From DASWJZ01 sp963792885 (GTDB lineage Bacteria > Pseudomonadota > Alphaproteobacteria > Rhizobiales > Afifellaceae), in NCBI GenBank assembly GCA_963792885.1, contig CAWBXX010000002.1:310001-374000 (forward strand): a stretch of 64,000 nt of DNA, given 5' to 3'. Numbering within the stretch: the first letter of the stretch is position 1; each line of letters begins with the position of its first letter. Below, one piece after another: positions 57,054-64,000 of this stretch. The position numbers were made by a program, and so were the translations under genes. Under the pieces are notes generated by a model, which ran no database searches, was not told the origin of the DNA, and saw only the letters and a program-made list of their open reading frames with translations.

Positions 57054-58319
57054 CTAGGTATTCATCGAGTCGAAGAACTCGGAGTTCGTCTTGGTCTGCT
57101 TCAGCTTGTCGATCAGGAACTCGATCGCGTCGACCACGCCCATCGAGGACAGGATGCGACGGAGCACGAAGATCTTCGAGAGGTCACCCTTCGGAACGAG
57201 AAGCTCTTCCTTGCGCGTGCCGGACTTCAGGATGTCCATCGACGGGAAGACGCGCTTGTCGGAAACCTTGCGGTCGAGCACGATCTCCGAATTGCCGGTG
57301 CCCTTGAACTCCTCGAAGATCACTTCGTCCATGCGGCTGCCGGTATCGATGAGCGCGGTCGCGATGATCGTCAGCGAGCCGCCTTCCTCGATGTTGCGCG
57401 CCGCGCCGAAGAAGCGCTTCGGCCGTTGCAGGGCGTTGGCGTCGACGCCGCCGGTCAGCACTTTGCCGGAGGAGGGAACGACGGTGTTGTAGGCGCGGCC
57501 GAGACGCGTGATCGAATCGAGGAGGATGACAACGTCGCGGCCGTGCTCGACGAGCCGCTTCGCCTTCTCGATCACCATCTCCGCCACTTGCACATGCCGC
57601 TGCGCCGGCTCGTCGAAGGTCGAAGAGATCACTTCGCCGTTCACCGTGCGCTGCATGTCCGTGACTTCTTCCGGACGCTCGTCGATCAGAAGCACGATCA
57701 GATAGCATTCCGGGTGATTGGTCGTGATCGAGCGTGCTATGTTCTGCAGGATCACCGTCTTGCCGGTGCGCGGCTGCGCGACGATTAGCGCGCGCTGCCC
57801 TTTGCCAAGCGGCGCCACGAGGTCGATGACGCGCGCAGTCAGGTCTTTCCGCGTCGGATCCTCGACCTCCATCTTGAAACGCTCGTCCGGATAGAGCGGC
57901 GTCAAATTGTCGAAGTGCACCTTGTGGCGCGCTTTGTCCGGGTCCTCGAAGTTGATCCGGTTGACCTTCAGAAGAGCGAAGTAGCGCTCGCCCTCCTTCG
58001 GGCTGCGTATCTGTCCCTCGACCGTATCGCCGGTTCGAAGCGAGAAGCGTCGGATCTGCGAAGGTGAGATGTAGATGTCGTCGGGGCCCGGAAGGTAGTT
58101 CGCATCGGGCGAGCGCAGGAAGCCGAAACCGTCCTGCAGCACTTCCACGACGCCTTCGCCGATAATGTCGATCTCGTTGTCGGCGAGTTTCTTAAGAATG
58201 CCGAACATCAGCTCCTGCTTACGGAGCGTGTTGGCGTTCTCCACCTCGTGCTCCTCGGCAAAGCTCAGAAGCTCGGTCGGAGATTTGGACTTCAGGTCCT
58301 GAAGTTTCATTTCTTGCAT
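57054..58319 (-). CDS. rho: Transcription termination factor Rho
   Basis: A 421-residue hexameric RNA helicase. It has an N-terminal domain (LKSKSPTELLSFAEEHEVEN), an RNA-binding domain with GFGFLRSPDANYLPGPDDIY, Walker A AQPRTGKT (181-188), Walker B VVILLDSITRLGRAYN, and the Q/R-loop regions. The frame is intact. The start is the ATG at 58319 or the one at 58310, three codons later. Confidence 0.97.
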   Translation of the reverse strand: MQEMKLQDLKSKSPTELLSFAEEHEVENANTLRKQELMFGILKKLADNEIDIIGEGVVEVLQDGFGFLRSPDANYLPGPDDIYISPSQIRRFSLRTGDTVEGQIRSPKEGERYFALLKVNRINFEDPDKARHKVHFDNLTPLYPDERFKMEVEDPTRKDLTARVIDLVAPLGKGQRALIVAQPRTGKTVILQNIARSITTNHPECYLIVLLIDERPEEVTDMQRTVNGEVISSTFDEPAQRHVQVAEMVIEKAKRLVEHGRDVVILLDSITRLGRAYNTVVPSSGKVLTGGVDANALQRPKRFFGAARNIEEGGSLTIIATALIDTGSRMDEVIFEEFKGTGNSEIVLDRKVSDKRVFPSMDILKSGTRKEELLVPKGDLSKIFVLRRILSSMGVVDAIEFLIDKLKQTKTNSEFFDSMNT

Positions 58320-58482
58320 GGATTTGTCCCGTCAGGGAAAAAGGGGGCGGGAAGTTAGGGAGTGTAAGACGCGGGCGCGTTCGGTTGGGGCCGATCAGCG
58401 GAAGAACGCGTCCTTGCGCGCATTTTCACGCCAGCGCAAGCCCTAGATAGCGATCCGGCCGACGAGAGACAAGCCAAAATCA

Positions 58483-58902
58483 TCAGAACGGCTTGACGAC
58501 CACGAGGATCACGATCCCCGCCATGAGCAGCGCAGGGATTTCGTTGACCATACGGAAGAACTTGGCGGAGCGCGCATTCCGATCGTTGGCGAAGTCCCGC
58601 ACCCAGCGTACCGCGAAGCCGTGGTAGCCCGAAAGCAAAAGCACGAGGAAGAGCTTCGCGTGGAACCAGCCGTCGCTCCACGCACCGATCAGCCACGCCA
58701 TCCACAAACCGAATACCCAGGTCGCGAGCATCGACGGTGTCGCGATACCGCGCAGGAGCCGCCGCTCCATCACCTTGAAGGTCTCCGACTTCTCCGAGCC
58801 CGGCGCACTCTCCGCGTGATAGACCATAAGCCGCGGCAGATACAGGAGCGCCGCCATCCAGGCGATCACCGACATGATGTGAAGCGCCTTCACCCAAAGC
58901 AT
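58483..58902 (-). CDS. hemJ: Protoporphyrinogen oxidase HemJ
   Basis: A 139-residue membrane protein of the HemJ family, oxidising protoporphyrinogen IX. Four hydrophobic segments are visible, with conserved KALHIMSVIAWMAALLYLPR (histidine haem ligand) and FRMVNEIPALLMAGIVILV. It follows hemE leftward with overlapping stop and start at 58902, so the two haem genes are co-expressed. Confidence 0.92.
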   Translation of the reverse strand: MLWVKALHIMSVIAWMAALLYLPRLMVYHAESAPGSEKSETFKVMERRLLRGIATPSMLATWVFGLWMAWLIGAWSDGWFHAKLFLVLLLSGYHGFAVRWVRDFANDRNARSAKFFRMVNEIPALLMAGIVILVVVKPF

Positions 58903-59936
58903 CAGCCGGCGACCTCTCCGCGCACACGCGCGACAAGCCGCGCGACGTTCTCAACTGGCGTGTCCGGCGTGATGCCGTGGCCGAGGTTGAAGATGTGCGG
59001 ACGTCCGCGCATCACCCTCAGAATAGATTCAACTCCCGCATCAAGCCCCGCACCGCCAATGACAAGCCGCAGTGGATCAAGGTTCCCCTGCAGCGCTGTT
59101 GGCGCCGGCACGAGCTCGCAAGCATCTTCCATCGGCAACGTCCAGTCGATCGCAACACCGTCGACGCCCGTCTCTCCAACAAACGCTCCGACCCGCGCAC
59201 CGGCGCCACGCGGAAAACCGATGATCGGCACGCCAGGGCGCATAGCTTTCACCCGCTCGACGATCAAGCGCACCGGCGCAATCGCCCACCGCGCAAAACC
59301 TTCCGCGTCGAGCACACCCGCCCAGCTGTCGAATATCTTCACGATATCCGCACCGGCATCGATCTGCCCGGTGAGATACTCCACCGACGCATCGACCACG
59401 ATATCGATCAGCGCCTGGAATCGCGCCGGCTCTTCAAGCGCAAGACGACGCGCCACAAGATGTTCGGCCGAGCCCCGTCCCGCGATCATATAGGTCGCGA
59501 CAGTCCAAGGCGCACCGCAGAACCCGATCAACGCCTTGTCAGACGACAAGGCAGCACGCGTCAGTCGCACTGTCTCGAAGATCGGCGCAAGCTTCTCCGC
59601 AACACGGCTTGGATCAAGAGCTACCGAATCGATCGGCGCGGGAGAGAGAACCGGCCCCTGGCCTTCCTCGAAGCGCACCGATTGTCCAAGCGCAAGCGGA
59701 ATGACCAGGATGTCGGAGAAGAGGATCGCAGCATCGAGATCGAAGCGCCGCACCGGCTGCATCGTCACGTCCGCGGCAAGCTCCGGCGTGAAGCAAAGAT
59801 CAAGGAACGAGCCAGCCCTTTCGCGCGTCTTCCGATATTCCGGCAGATAGCGCCCGGCCTGGCGCATGATCCAGACCGGCGGTGGCTCCACCACCTCGCC
59901 TGAGAGAACCCGTACGAGTTTTGCGCGTTCGCTCAC
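58902..59936 (-). CDS. hemE: Uroporphyrinogen decarboxylase
   Basis: A 344-residue decarboxylase converting uroporphyrinogen III to coproporphyrinogen III. Hallmarks are PPVWIMRQAGRYLPEYR, the substrate-binding FSDILVIPLALG, GFCGAPWTVATYMI and NLGHGITPDTP. The GTG at 59936 is the start. In several alphaproteobacteria, notably Caulobacter, hemE borders the chromosomal origin; here the 383-base gap before it has origin-like features. Confidence 0.95.
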   Translation of the reverse strand: MSERAKLVRVLSGEVVEPPPVWIMRQAGRYLPEYRKTRERAGSFLDLCFTPELAADVTMQPVRRFDLDAAILFSDILVIPLALGQSVRFEEGQGPVLSPAPIDSVALDPSRVAEKLAPIFETVRLTRAALSSDKALIGFCGAPWTVATYMIAGRGSAEHLVARRLALEEPARFQALIDIVVDASVEYLTGQIDAGADIVKIFDSWAGVLDAEGFARWAIAPVRLIVERVKAMRPGVPIIGFPRGAGARVGAFVGETGVDGVAIDWTLPMEDACELVPAPTALQGNLDPLRLVIGGAGLDAGVESILRVMRGRPHIFNLGHGITPDTPVENVARLVARVRGEVAG

Positions 59937-60319
59937 GCGACAACAATCTTCATTAAAAGAATCTTAACGTTGGATTTATTGCTGTTTGGGCTTGGATTAG
60001 AGGGATTGTCGCCTCTCCACAATCTGTCCCTGGAAACCTTACGTGTGGGAGAACTCCACAAAGCATTCCGGGATTTCGGGTATAACGCGGATGAACGCGT
60101 CTTTGCCCGGGAATTGCGCCGGCATTCGCCGCGAGGAAATCCACAGGCGTCCATCCGCTGCGACCCGATGTCCGTGTCTCTACCCGTATTGCCGAGCCCT
60201 CGGAGAATCTTCTCCCGCCCCCGTCGTCTGTTGATGCTTTTTCCGGATTCGGTATCGCCTTGGCGGGACTTCCGGGTAGGAGAGGGAGAAGCCGTTTTCC
60301 TCCACAGGGACCGCACCGA
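59937..60319. other. Putative chromosomal replication origin (oriC)
   Basis: This non-coding gap between divergent hemE and ppsR holds an AT-rich stretch (59941-60000), an exact CtrA box (59953-59968) and three GANTC sites (59959, 60205, 60246). Several TCCACA cores of DnaA-box type lie at 60014-60022, 60052-60060, 60137-60145 and 60298-60306, with an inverted TGTGGGAGA at 60044. The gene context matches the Caulobacter origin. No exact TTATCCACA was found, so this rests on context and clustering. Confidence 0.7.
59953..59968. promoter_or_regulatory. CtrA box with internal GANTC site in the putative origin
   Basis: TTAAAAGAATCTTAAC is an exact TTAA-N7-TTAAC CtrA motif; the spacer contains GAATC, a CcrM methylation site. 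In Caulobacter, CtrA bound at similar sites silences the origin. The overlap would allow methylation to affect CtrA binding, which is inference. Confidence 0.7.
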
Positions 60320-61144
60320 GTGCCGACGCCGCGTTACTTCCACCTCCATCTTGTCTCCGACGCAACCGGCGAGACGCTGATCGCCGTCGCGCGTGCGGCG
60401 GCGGCCCAGTACAAGCACACGCACGCGATCGAGCACATCCACTCGCTCGTCCGCACTTCGGCGCTGGTCGAGCAGTCGCTTACGGAGATCGAAGAGTCGC
60501 CGGGGATTGTCCTCTATACGCTCGTGGATACGAACCTCGCCACCATGATCGAGAGCGGCTGCCGCAATCTCGGCGTCCCCTGCGTCTCGGTTCTGGAGCC
60601 GGTACTCGTCGCATTGCAGGCTTATCTCGGAACGCGCTCGGCCGGCCGCGTCGGCGCCCAGCACGTTCTCGACGCCGAATATTTCCGCCGCATCGAGGCA
60701 CTCAACTTCACGCTCGCGCATGACGACGGCCAGCATTTCGAGGCGATCGACGATGCAGACGTCGTGCTCGTGGGCGTTAGCCGGACGTCGAAGACGCCGA
60801 CCTCGATCTATCTCGCGAACCGCGGAATCAAAACGGCGAACATTCCGCTCGTCTACGGCTCGCCGGTGCCCTCCGTGCTGGAGTCGCCACAAAAGCCGTT
60901 GATTGTGGGCTTGATCGCGAGCCCCGACCGCATCGTCCAGGTCCGACAACACCGCGTGCTCGCCATGAAGTCCGACGAGCTCACCGATTCCTATGTCGAC
61001 CGCAACCTCGTCACCGAAGAGATCACCTGGAGCCGAAAGCTCTGCGCCAAGCAGGGCTGGCCGGTCATCGACGTGACGCGGCGCTCGATCGAAGAGACTG
61101 CGGCCGCGGTAATCGCGCTTCTTGCTGCGCGGAAGCCGGCGTGA
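60320..61144 (+). CDS. ppsR: PpsR/PDRP-type kinase-pyrophosphorylase (DUF299)
   Basis: A 274-residue bifunctional regulator of PEP synthase or pyruvate phosphate dikinase, phosphorylating and dephosphorylating it. The P-loop-like GVSRTSKTPTSIYLANRG starts at residue 152. FHLHLVSDATGETL and SYVDRNLVTEEITWSRKLC are family marks. A GTG at 60320 begins the normal N-terminus; an upstream extension would run through the putative origin. It leads a rightward operon with aroE, coaE and dnaQ. Confidence 0.92.
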   Translation: MPTPRYFHLHLVSDATGETLIAVARAAAAQYKHTHAIEHIHSLVRTSALVEQSLTEIEESPGIVLYTLVDTNLATMIESGCRNLGVPCVSVLEPVLVALQAYLGTRSAGRVGAQHVLDAEYFRRIEALNFTLAHDDGQHFEAIDDADVVLVGVSRTSKTPTSIYLANRGIKTANIPLVYGSPVPSVLESPQKPLIVGLIASPDRIVQVRQHRVLAMKSDELTDSYVDRNLVTEEITWSRKLCAKQGWPVIDVTRRSIEETAAAVIALLAARKPA

Positions 61145-61971
61145 GCGCGTCGAAGGCCTTCGTCGTCGGCTGGCCCATCGCACATTCGCGCTCGCCGTTG
61201 ATCCATCGCTTCTGGCTGAGGCGCAACGGCATAGCAGGCGACTACGTCGCCGAAGCGGTTCCTCGGGACGCGATCGATGCCTTCCTCGCCGGGTTCAGAG
61301 AGCGCGGCTATCTCGGCGGCAACGTCACGCTTCCACACAAGGAGGCGGCGTATCGGGCTGCCTCCGTGTTGACGCCCGTCGCGGAGAAGCTGGAAGCGGC
61401 AAATACGCTCTGGCTCGCGAGCGGAAGGCTCCATGCCGACAACACCGACGTGTACGGGTTCGCCGCCAACCTCGACGAGCGCGCGCCGGCCTGGCGCAAT
61501 GGCAAGAAAGCGCTGGTGATCGGCGCCGGCGGCGCCGCGCGCGCGGTGCTCCAGGCGCTGCTTGACTCCGAGTTCAGCGAGATCGCGCTTCTTAATAGGA
61601 CGCCGGCGCGCGCCGAGGCGCTCGCCCGGCATTTCGGTGGCCTCATCCAAGCCGGCGGCCTCAAAGCTCTGCCAGATGCGCTGTCGCAAGCGGACCTCGT
61701 GGTGAACGCGACGTCCGCCGAACTCCACGACGCGGGGGAGTTGGTTGTGCCCTGGGCTGTGGCCAAGACGGGCGCGGTCGTCACCGATCTCGTCTACGTT
61801 CCGCTCATGACCCCGTTCCTTCAAAGCGCCCGGAGCCAGGGACTGACGGTGGTCGACGGCCTCGGCATGCTTCTTCATCAGGCCGCGCCGGGCTTCGAGC
61901 GCTGGTTCGGCGTCAGGCCAAACGTCGACGAAGAGCTTCGCGCGCTCGTCGTCGCCGATCTCGTGCGGTGA
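61141..61971 (+). CDS. aroE: Shikimate dehydrogenase
   Basis: A 276-residue NADP-dependent enzyme of aromatic amino acid synthesis. The substrate domain has GWPIAHSRSPLIHRFWL and GGNVTLPHKEAAYRAA (catalytic lysine in PHKE); the cofactor motif is VIGAGGAARAVLQAL. GLGMLLHQAAPGFERWFG lies near the C-terminus. The GTG start overlaps the ppsR stop (GTGA). The maf gene that often lies between these two genes is absent. Confidence 0.94.
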   Translation: MSASKAFVVGWPIAHSRSPLIHRFWLRRNGIAGDYVAEAVPRDAIDAFLAGFRERGYLGGNVTLPHKEAAYRAASVLTPVAEKLEAANTLWLASGRLHADNTDVYGFAANLDERAPAWRNGKKALVIGAGGAARAVLQALLDSEFSEIALLNRTPARAEALARHFGGLIQAGGLKALPDALSQADLVVNATSAELHDAGELVVPWAVAKTGAVVTDLVYVPLMTPFLQSARSQGLTVVDGLGMLLHQAAPGFERWFGVRPNVDEELRALVVADLVR

Positions 61972-61974
61972 TCG

Positions 61975-62562
61975 ATGCGCATCATAGGGCTTACCGGATC
62001 GATCGGCATGGGCAAGACCACGACGGCTGCCATGTTCGCGGCCTTCGGCGTGCCGGTTCACGATGCCGACGCCGCCGTCCATCGCCTCTACCGCGGCGCG
62101 GCCGTGGGGCCGATCGAAACAGCGTTTCCGGGCGCCGTCGAAGGCGGGGTCGTCGATCGCGGACGGCTTGCCGAGCGTGTGATCGGCAATGTTGAGGCGC
62201 TGGCGCGGCTTGAGGCGATCGTGCATCCGCTGGTGCGCGAGAGCGAGCAGCTCTTTCTTGCGCGCATGAAGGAAGAGACGCGGCGACTCGTGGTGCTCGA
62301 CATCCCGCTTCTTTTTGAGACGAAGGCGACCGGACGCGTCGACACGATCGTCGTCGTCACTGCCGATCAGGCGGTGCAGCAGCTGCGCGTCCTCGCTCGG
62401 CCCGGCATGACCGAAGAGCGCTTCGCCGCACTGCTCGCTCGCCAAGTGCCGGATGCCGACAAGTGCCGCGCTGCTCATTTCCTTGTGAATTCCGGAGCCG
62501 GAATGAATGCCGCACGGAGGGCCGTCGCCGCGATCCTCGGTGCTCTCGCCTTCACGCTCTGA
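61975..62562 (+). CDS. coaE: Dephospho-CoA kinase
   Basis: A 195-residue P-loop kinase for the last step of coenzyme A synthesis. Walker A is GSIGMGKTT (8-16). DADAAVHRLYRGAAV and VLDIPLLFETK are family motifs. It starts four bases after the aroE stop and continues the operon. The frame is intact. Confidence 0.94.
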   Translation: MRIIGLTGSIGMGKTTTAAMFAAFGVPVHDADAAVHRLYRGAAVGPIETAFPGAVEGGVVDRGRLAERVIGNVEALARLEAIVHPLVRESEQLFLARMKEETRRLVVLDIPLLFETKATGRVDTIVVVTADQAVQQLRVLARPGMTEERFAALLARQVPDADKCRAAHFLVNSGAGMNAARRAVAAILGALAFTL

Positions 62563-62625
62563 ATCCTCTGGGGAGGCTTAGCCTGCGGACTTGCGCTCCG
62601 GGCCGATCGGACTCAAAACGCAATC

Positions 62626-63339
62626 ATGCGGGAAATCGTCTTCGACACCGAAACGACCGGCCTCGATCATCTGAACGGCGACCGCCTGATCGAAATCGGC
62701 TGCGTCGAGCTTCTGAATCACATCGCGACCGGCCGCACGTTCCATTGCTATGTCAATCCGCGCCGCGCGGTCTCCGACGGCGCGGTCTCAGTGCACGGGC
62801 TGACCGACGAGTTCCTGCGCACGCAGAAGCCCTTTGAGGAGGTTGTCGACTCCTTCGTCGAGTTTGTCGGCGACAGCCAGCTCGTTGCCCACAACGCGGG
62901 TTTCGATCGCGGCTTTATCAACATGGAGCTCGGTCTTTGCCGTCGGCCGTCTTTCGAGGAGCAGCGCTTCGTCGATACGCTGGTGCTGGCGCGTCGTCGC
63001 CATCCGAACGGGCCGAACAGCCTTGATGCGCTCTGCGCCCGCTATGGCATCGATAACAGCGCGCGCACGCTGCACGGCGCGCTCCTCGACGCGGAGATCC
63101 TGGCCGAGGTCTATCTGGAGCTCCTGGGCGGACGTCAGGCGACGCTGGCGCTCGGGACGCTGAGCCGAAGTGGCGCGACCTTTGCGCTCGCTCGCACCAT
63201 TGAACCGCGGCCAAAGCCGCTCGCACTGCGCCTGACGCCGGAAGACGAGAGCGCGCACGCTGCTTTCGTCGCCAGTCTGGGCGGTGCGCCGGTCTGGGCG
63301 CGTTATCTTGAGGCGGAAGCGGCCGGCAGGGCCGCCTGA
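62626..63339 (+). CDS. dnaQ: DNA polymerase III subunit epsilon (proofreading exonuclease)
   Basis: A 237-residue DEDDh exonuclease. ExoI has FDTETTGLDHL, ExoII LVAHNAGFDRGFINMEL and ExoIII the histidine-aspartate segment HGALLDAEILAEVYLEL. It edits replication errors within the polymerase III core. The C-terminal part is of normal length for polymerase binding. It converges with secB. Confidence 0.95.
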   Translation: MREIVFDTETTGLDHLNGDRLIEIGCVELLNHIATGRTFHCYVNPRRAVSDGAVSVHGLTDEFLRTQKPFEEVVDSFVEFVGDSQLVAHNAGFDRGFINMELGLCRRPSFEEQRFVDTLVLARRRHPNGPNSLDALCARYGIDNSARTLHGALLDAEILAEVYLELLGGRQATLALGTLSRSGATFALARTIEPRPKPLALRLTPEDESAHAAFVASLGGAPVWARYLEAEAAGRAA

Positions 63340-63355
63340 ATCAGCTCGACTGCAA

Positions 63356-63868
63356 TCAGCTCGGCTGCTGCGCCGCGTCGCGCTGCTGCGCGGCCTGTGC
63401 AACGCGCTGCCGGTAAAGCGCGGCGAAATCGACCGGGTCGATTAGGAGCGGCGGGAAGCCGCCCTGCCGCGTCGCGTCCGCGATGATCTGCCGCGCGAAC
63501 GGAAAGAGCAGCCGCGGGCACTCGATCAGGAGCAGCGGATGAACGTGCTCCTGCGGCACGTTGCGGATCTGAAAAACGCCGGCATAGGTGACCTCGACGA
63601 TGAAGAGCGTCTCCTCGCCGCGCACCGCCTTGGCGTCGAGCTTGAGCTCGATCTCGAAGTCGGTCTGCGATTGCGGACGGGCGTTGACGTTCACGTTGAC
63701 GTCGAGATTAGGCACCGCCTCGCTCGCCCTCAGCGTTCGCGGCGCGCCCGGATTCTCGAACGAGATGTCCTTTACATACTGACCGAGCACATGAATGCCG
63801 GCGGGCTGCGCCTGGTTCTCGTTGGGCTCGGGCGCGGCCTGCCCGCCGTTCCCGCTTATCTCGGCCAT
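63356..63868 (-). CDS. secB: Protein-export chaperone SecB
   Basis: A 170-residue tetrameric chaperone that delivers unfolded precursors to SecA. Core motifs are VLGQYVKDISFENPGAP and VTYAGVFQIRNVPQEHVHPLL. The segment LLIECPRLLFPFARQIIADATRQGGFPPLLIDPVDF is diagnostic (read across two pieces). The short glutamine- and alanine-rich C-terminus is normal for alphaproteobacteria. Confidence 0.95.
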   Translation of the reverse strand: MAEISGNGGQAAPEPNENQAQPAGIHVLGQYVKDISFENPGAPRTLRASEAVPNLDVNVNVNARPQSQTDFEIELKLDAKAVRGEETLFIVEVTYAGVFQIRNVPQEHVHPLLLIECPRLLFPFARQIIADATRQGGFPPLLIDPVDFAALYRQRVAQAAQQRDAAQQPS

Positions 63869-63922
63869 CGTCGCTGCCCTCTTTGTTTCGCGCGCCCGCC
63901 TAGCACGGGACAGGCGAACAAT

Positions 63923-64000
63923 CTACGCCTCGGGATCGTCGAGGACGCGCCACGGGCTCTCAGGATTTGCGCCTCCTTGGCCTCGCGCGTAGTCGGTCCG
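63923..64000 (-). CDS. Probable 3' end of fxsA, partial
   Basis: On the minus strand the last 25 codons read toward a stop at 63923 with the tail GGANPESPWRVLDDPEA. FxsA-family membrane proteins often end in a similar PxSPWR tail and lie beside secB in Rhizobiales. Too little is inside the window for a firm assignment. Confidence 0.35.
   Translation of the reverse strand, partial: RTDYARGQGGANPESPWRVLDDPEA

Overview
The window is a GC-rich chromosomal segment of an alphaproteobacterium, most likely of the order Hyphomicrobiales (Rhizobiales). The right half carries the gene order typical of the alphaproteobacterial replication-origin region: yggS, leuS, lptE, holA, parB-parA-rsmG-mnmG, mnmE, a YyaL-type protein, rho, hemJ, hemE, a non-coding gap that looks like oriC, then ppsR-aroE-coaE-dnaQ and the convergent secB. 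Two parS-like sites lie between mnmG and mnmE. Exact CtrA-type boxes (TTAA-N7-TTAAC) lie in the putative origin and in front of ftsK, which fits an organism with a CtrA/CcrM cell cycle.

Layout from left to right. (1) 1-6.9 kb: an oligopeptide-type ABC importer (dppABCD, leftward) diverges from an RpiR-family regulator and a COG3964-type amidohydrolase; this looks like one uptake-and-hydrolysis locus. (2) 6.9-17 kb: a Dnr/NnrR-like Crp-family regulator diverges from a complete nosRZDFYLX operon for clade I nitrous oxide reductase, followed by a small cytochrome c; an NNR-type box lies in front of nosR. (3) 17-22.3 kb: a GntR regulator, a perfect 18-bp palindrome, an enolase-superfamily sugar-acid dehydratase and a carbohydrate ABC importer that lacks an ATPase. 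(4) 22.3-28.1 kb: a patchwork accessory stretch with a truncated phosphonate permease (phnU) and intact phnV, a carotenoid-isomerase-like flavoprotein, a COG4280 membrane protein pair, an IS481-family relic and a broken serine hydrolase gene. (5) 28.2-45 kb: housekeeping genes, namely tRNA-Gly(GCC), ybaK/prdX-like, cnoX, a Lon N-domain protein, a Trm112 protein, a UbiH-type monooxygenase, tesB, glnK-amtB with sigma-54-like promoters, ftsK, lolA, xth, an OmpR-type regulator, an L,D-transpeptidase, a DUF1127 protein, a HerA-like ATPase and yggS. (6) 45-64 kb: the origin region, ending in the likely 3' end of fxsA.

Many conserved genes, including leuS and mnmE, are interrupted by single-base indels after which the family sequence resumes in another frame. 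The density is highest at 1-2.7 kb and 27-31 kb. The most economical reading is uncorrected sequencing or assembly error, so such genes are given here with their reconstructed extents. No CRISPR array, toxin-antitoxin pair, integrase, prophage or recognisable defence system was found. The most notable material is regulatory: the oriC/CtrA/CcrM/parS architecture, the NNR box of the nos operon, the GntR palindrome and the broken junction at 22.3 kb.
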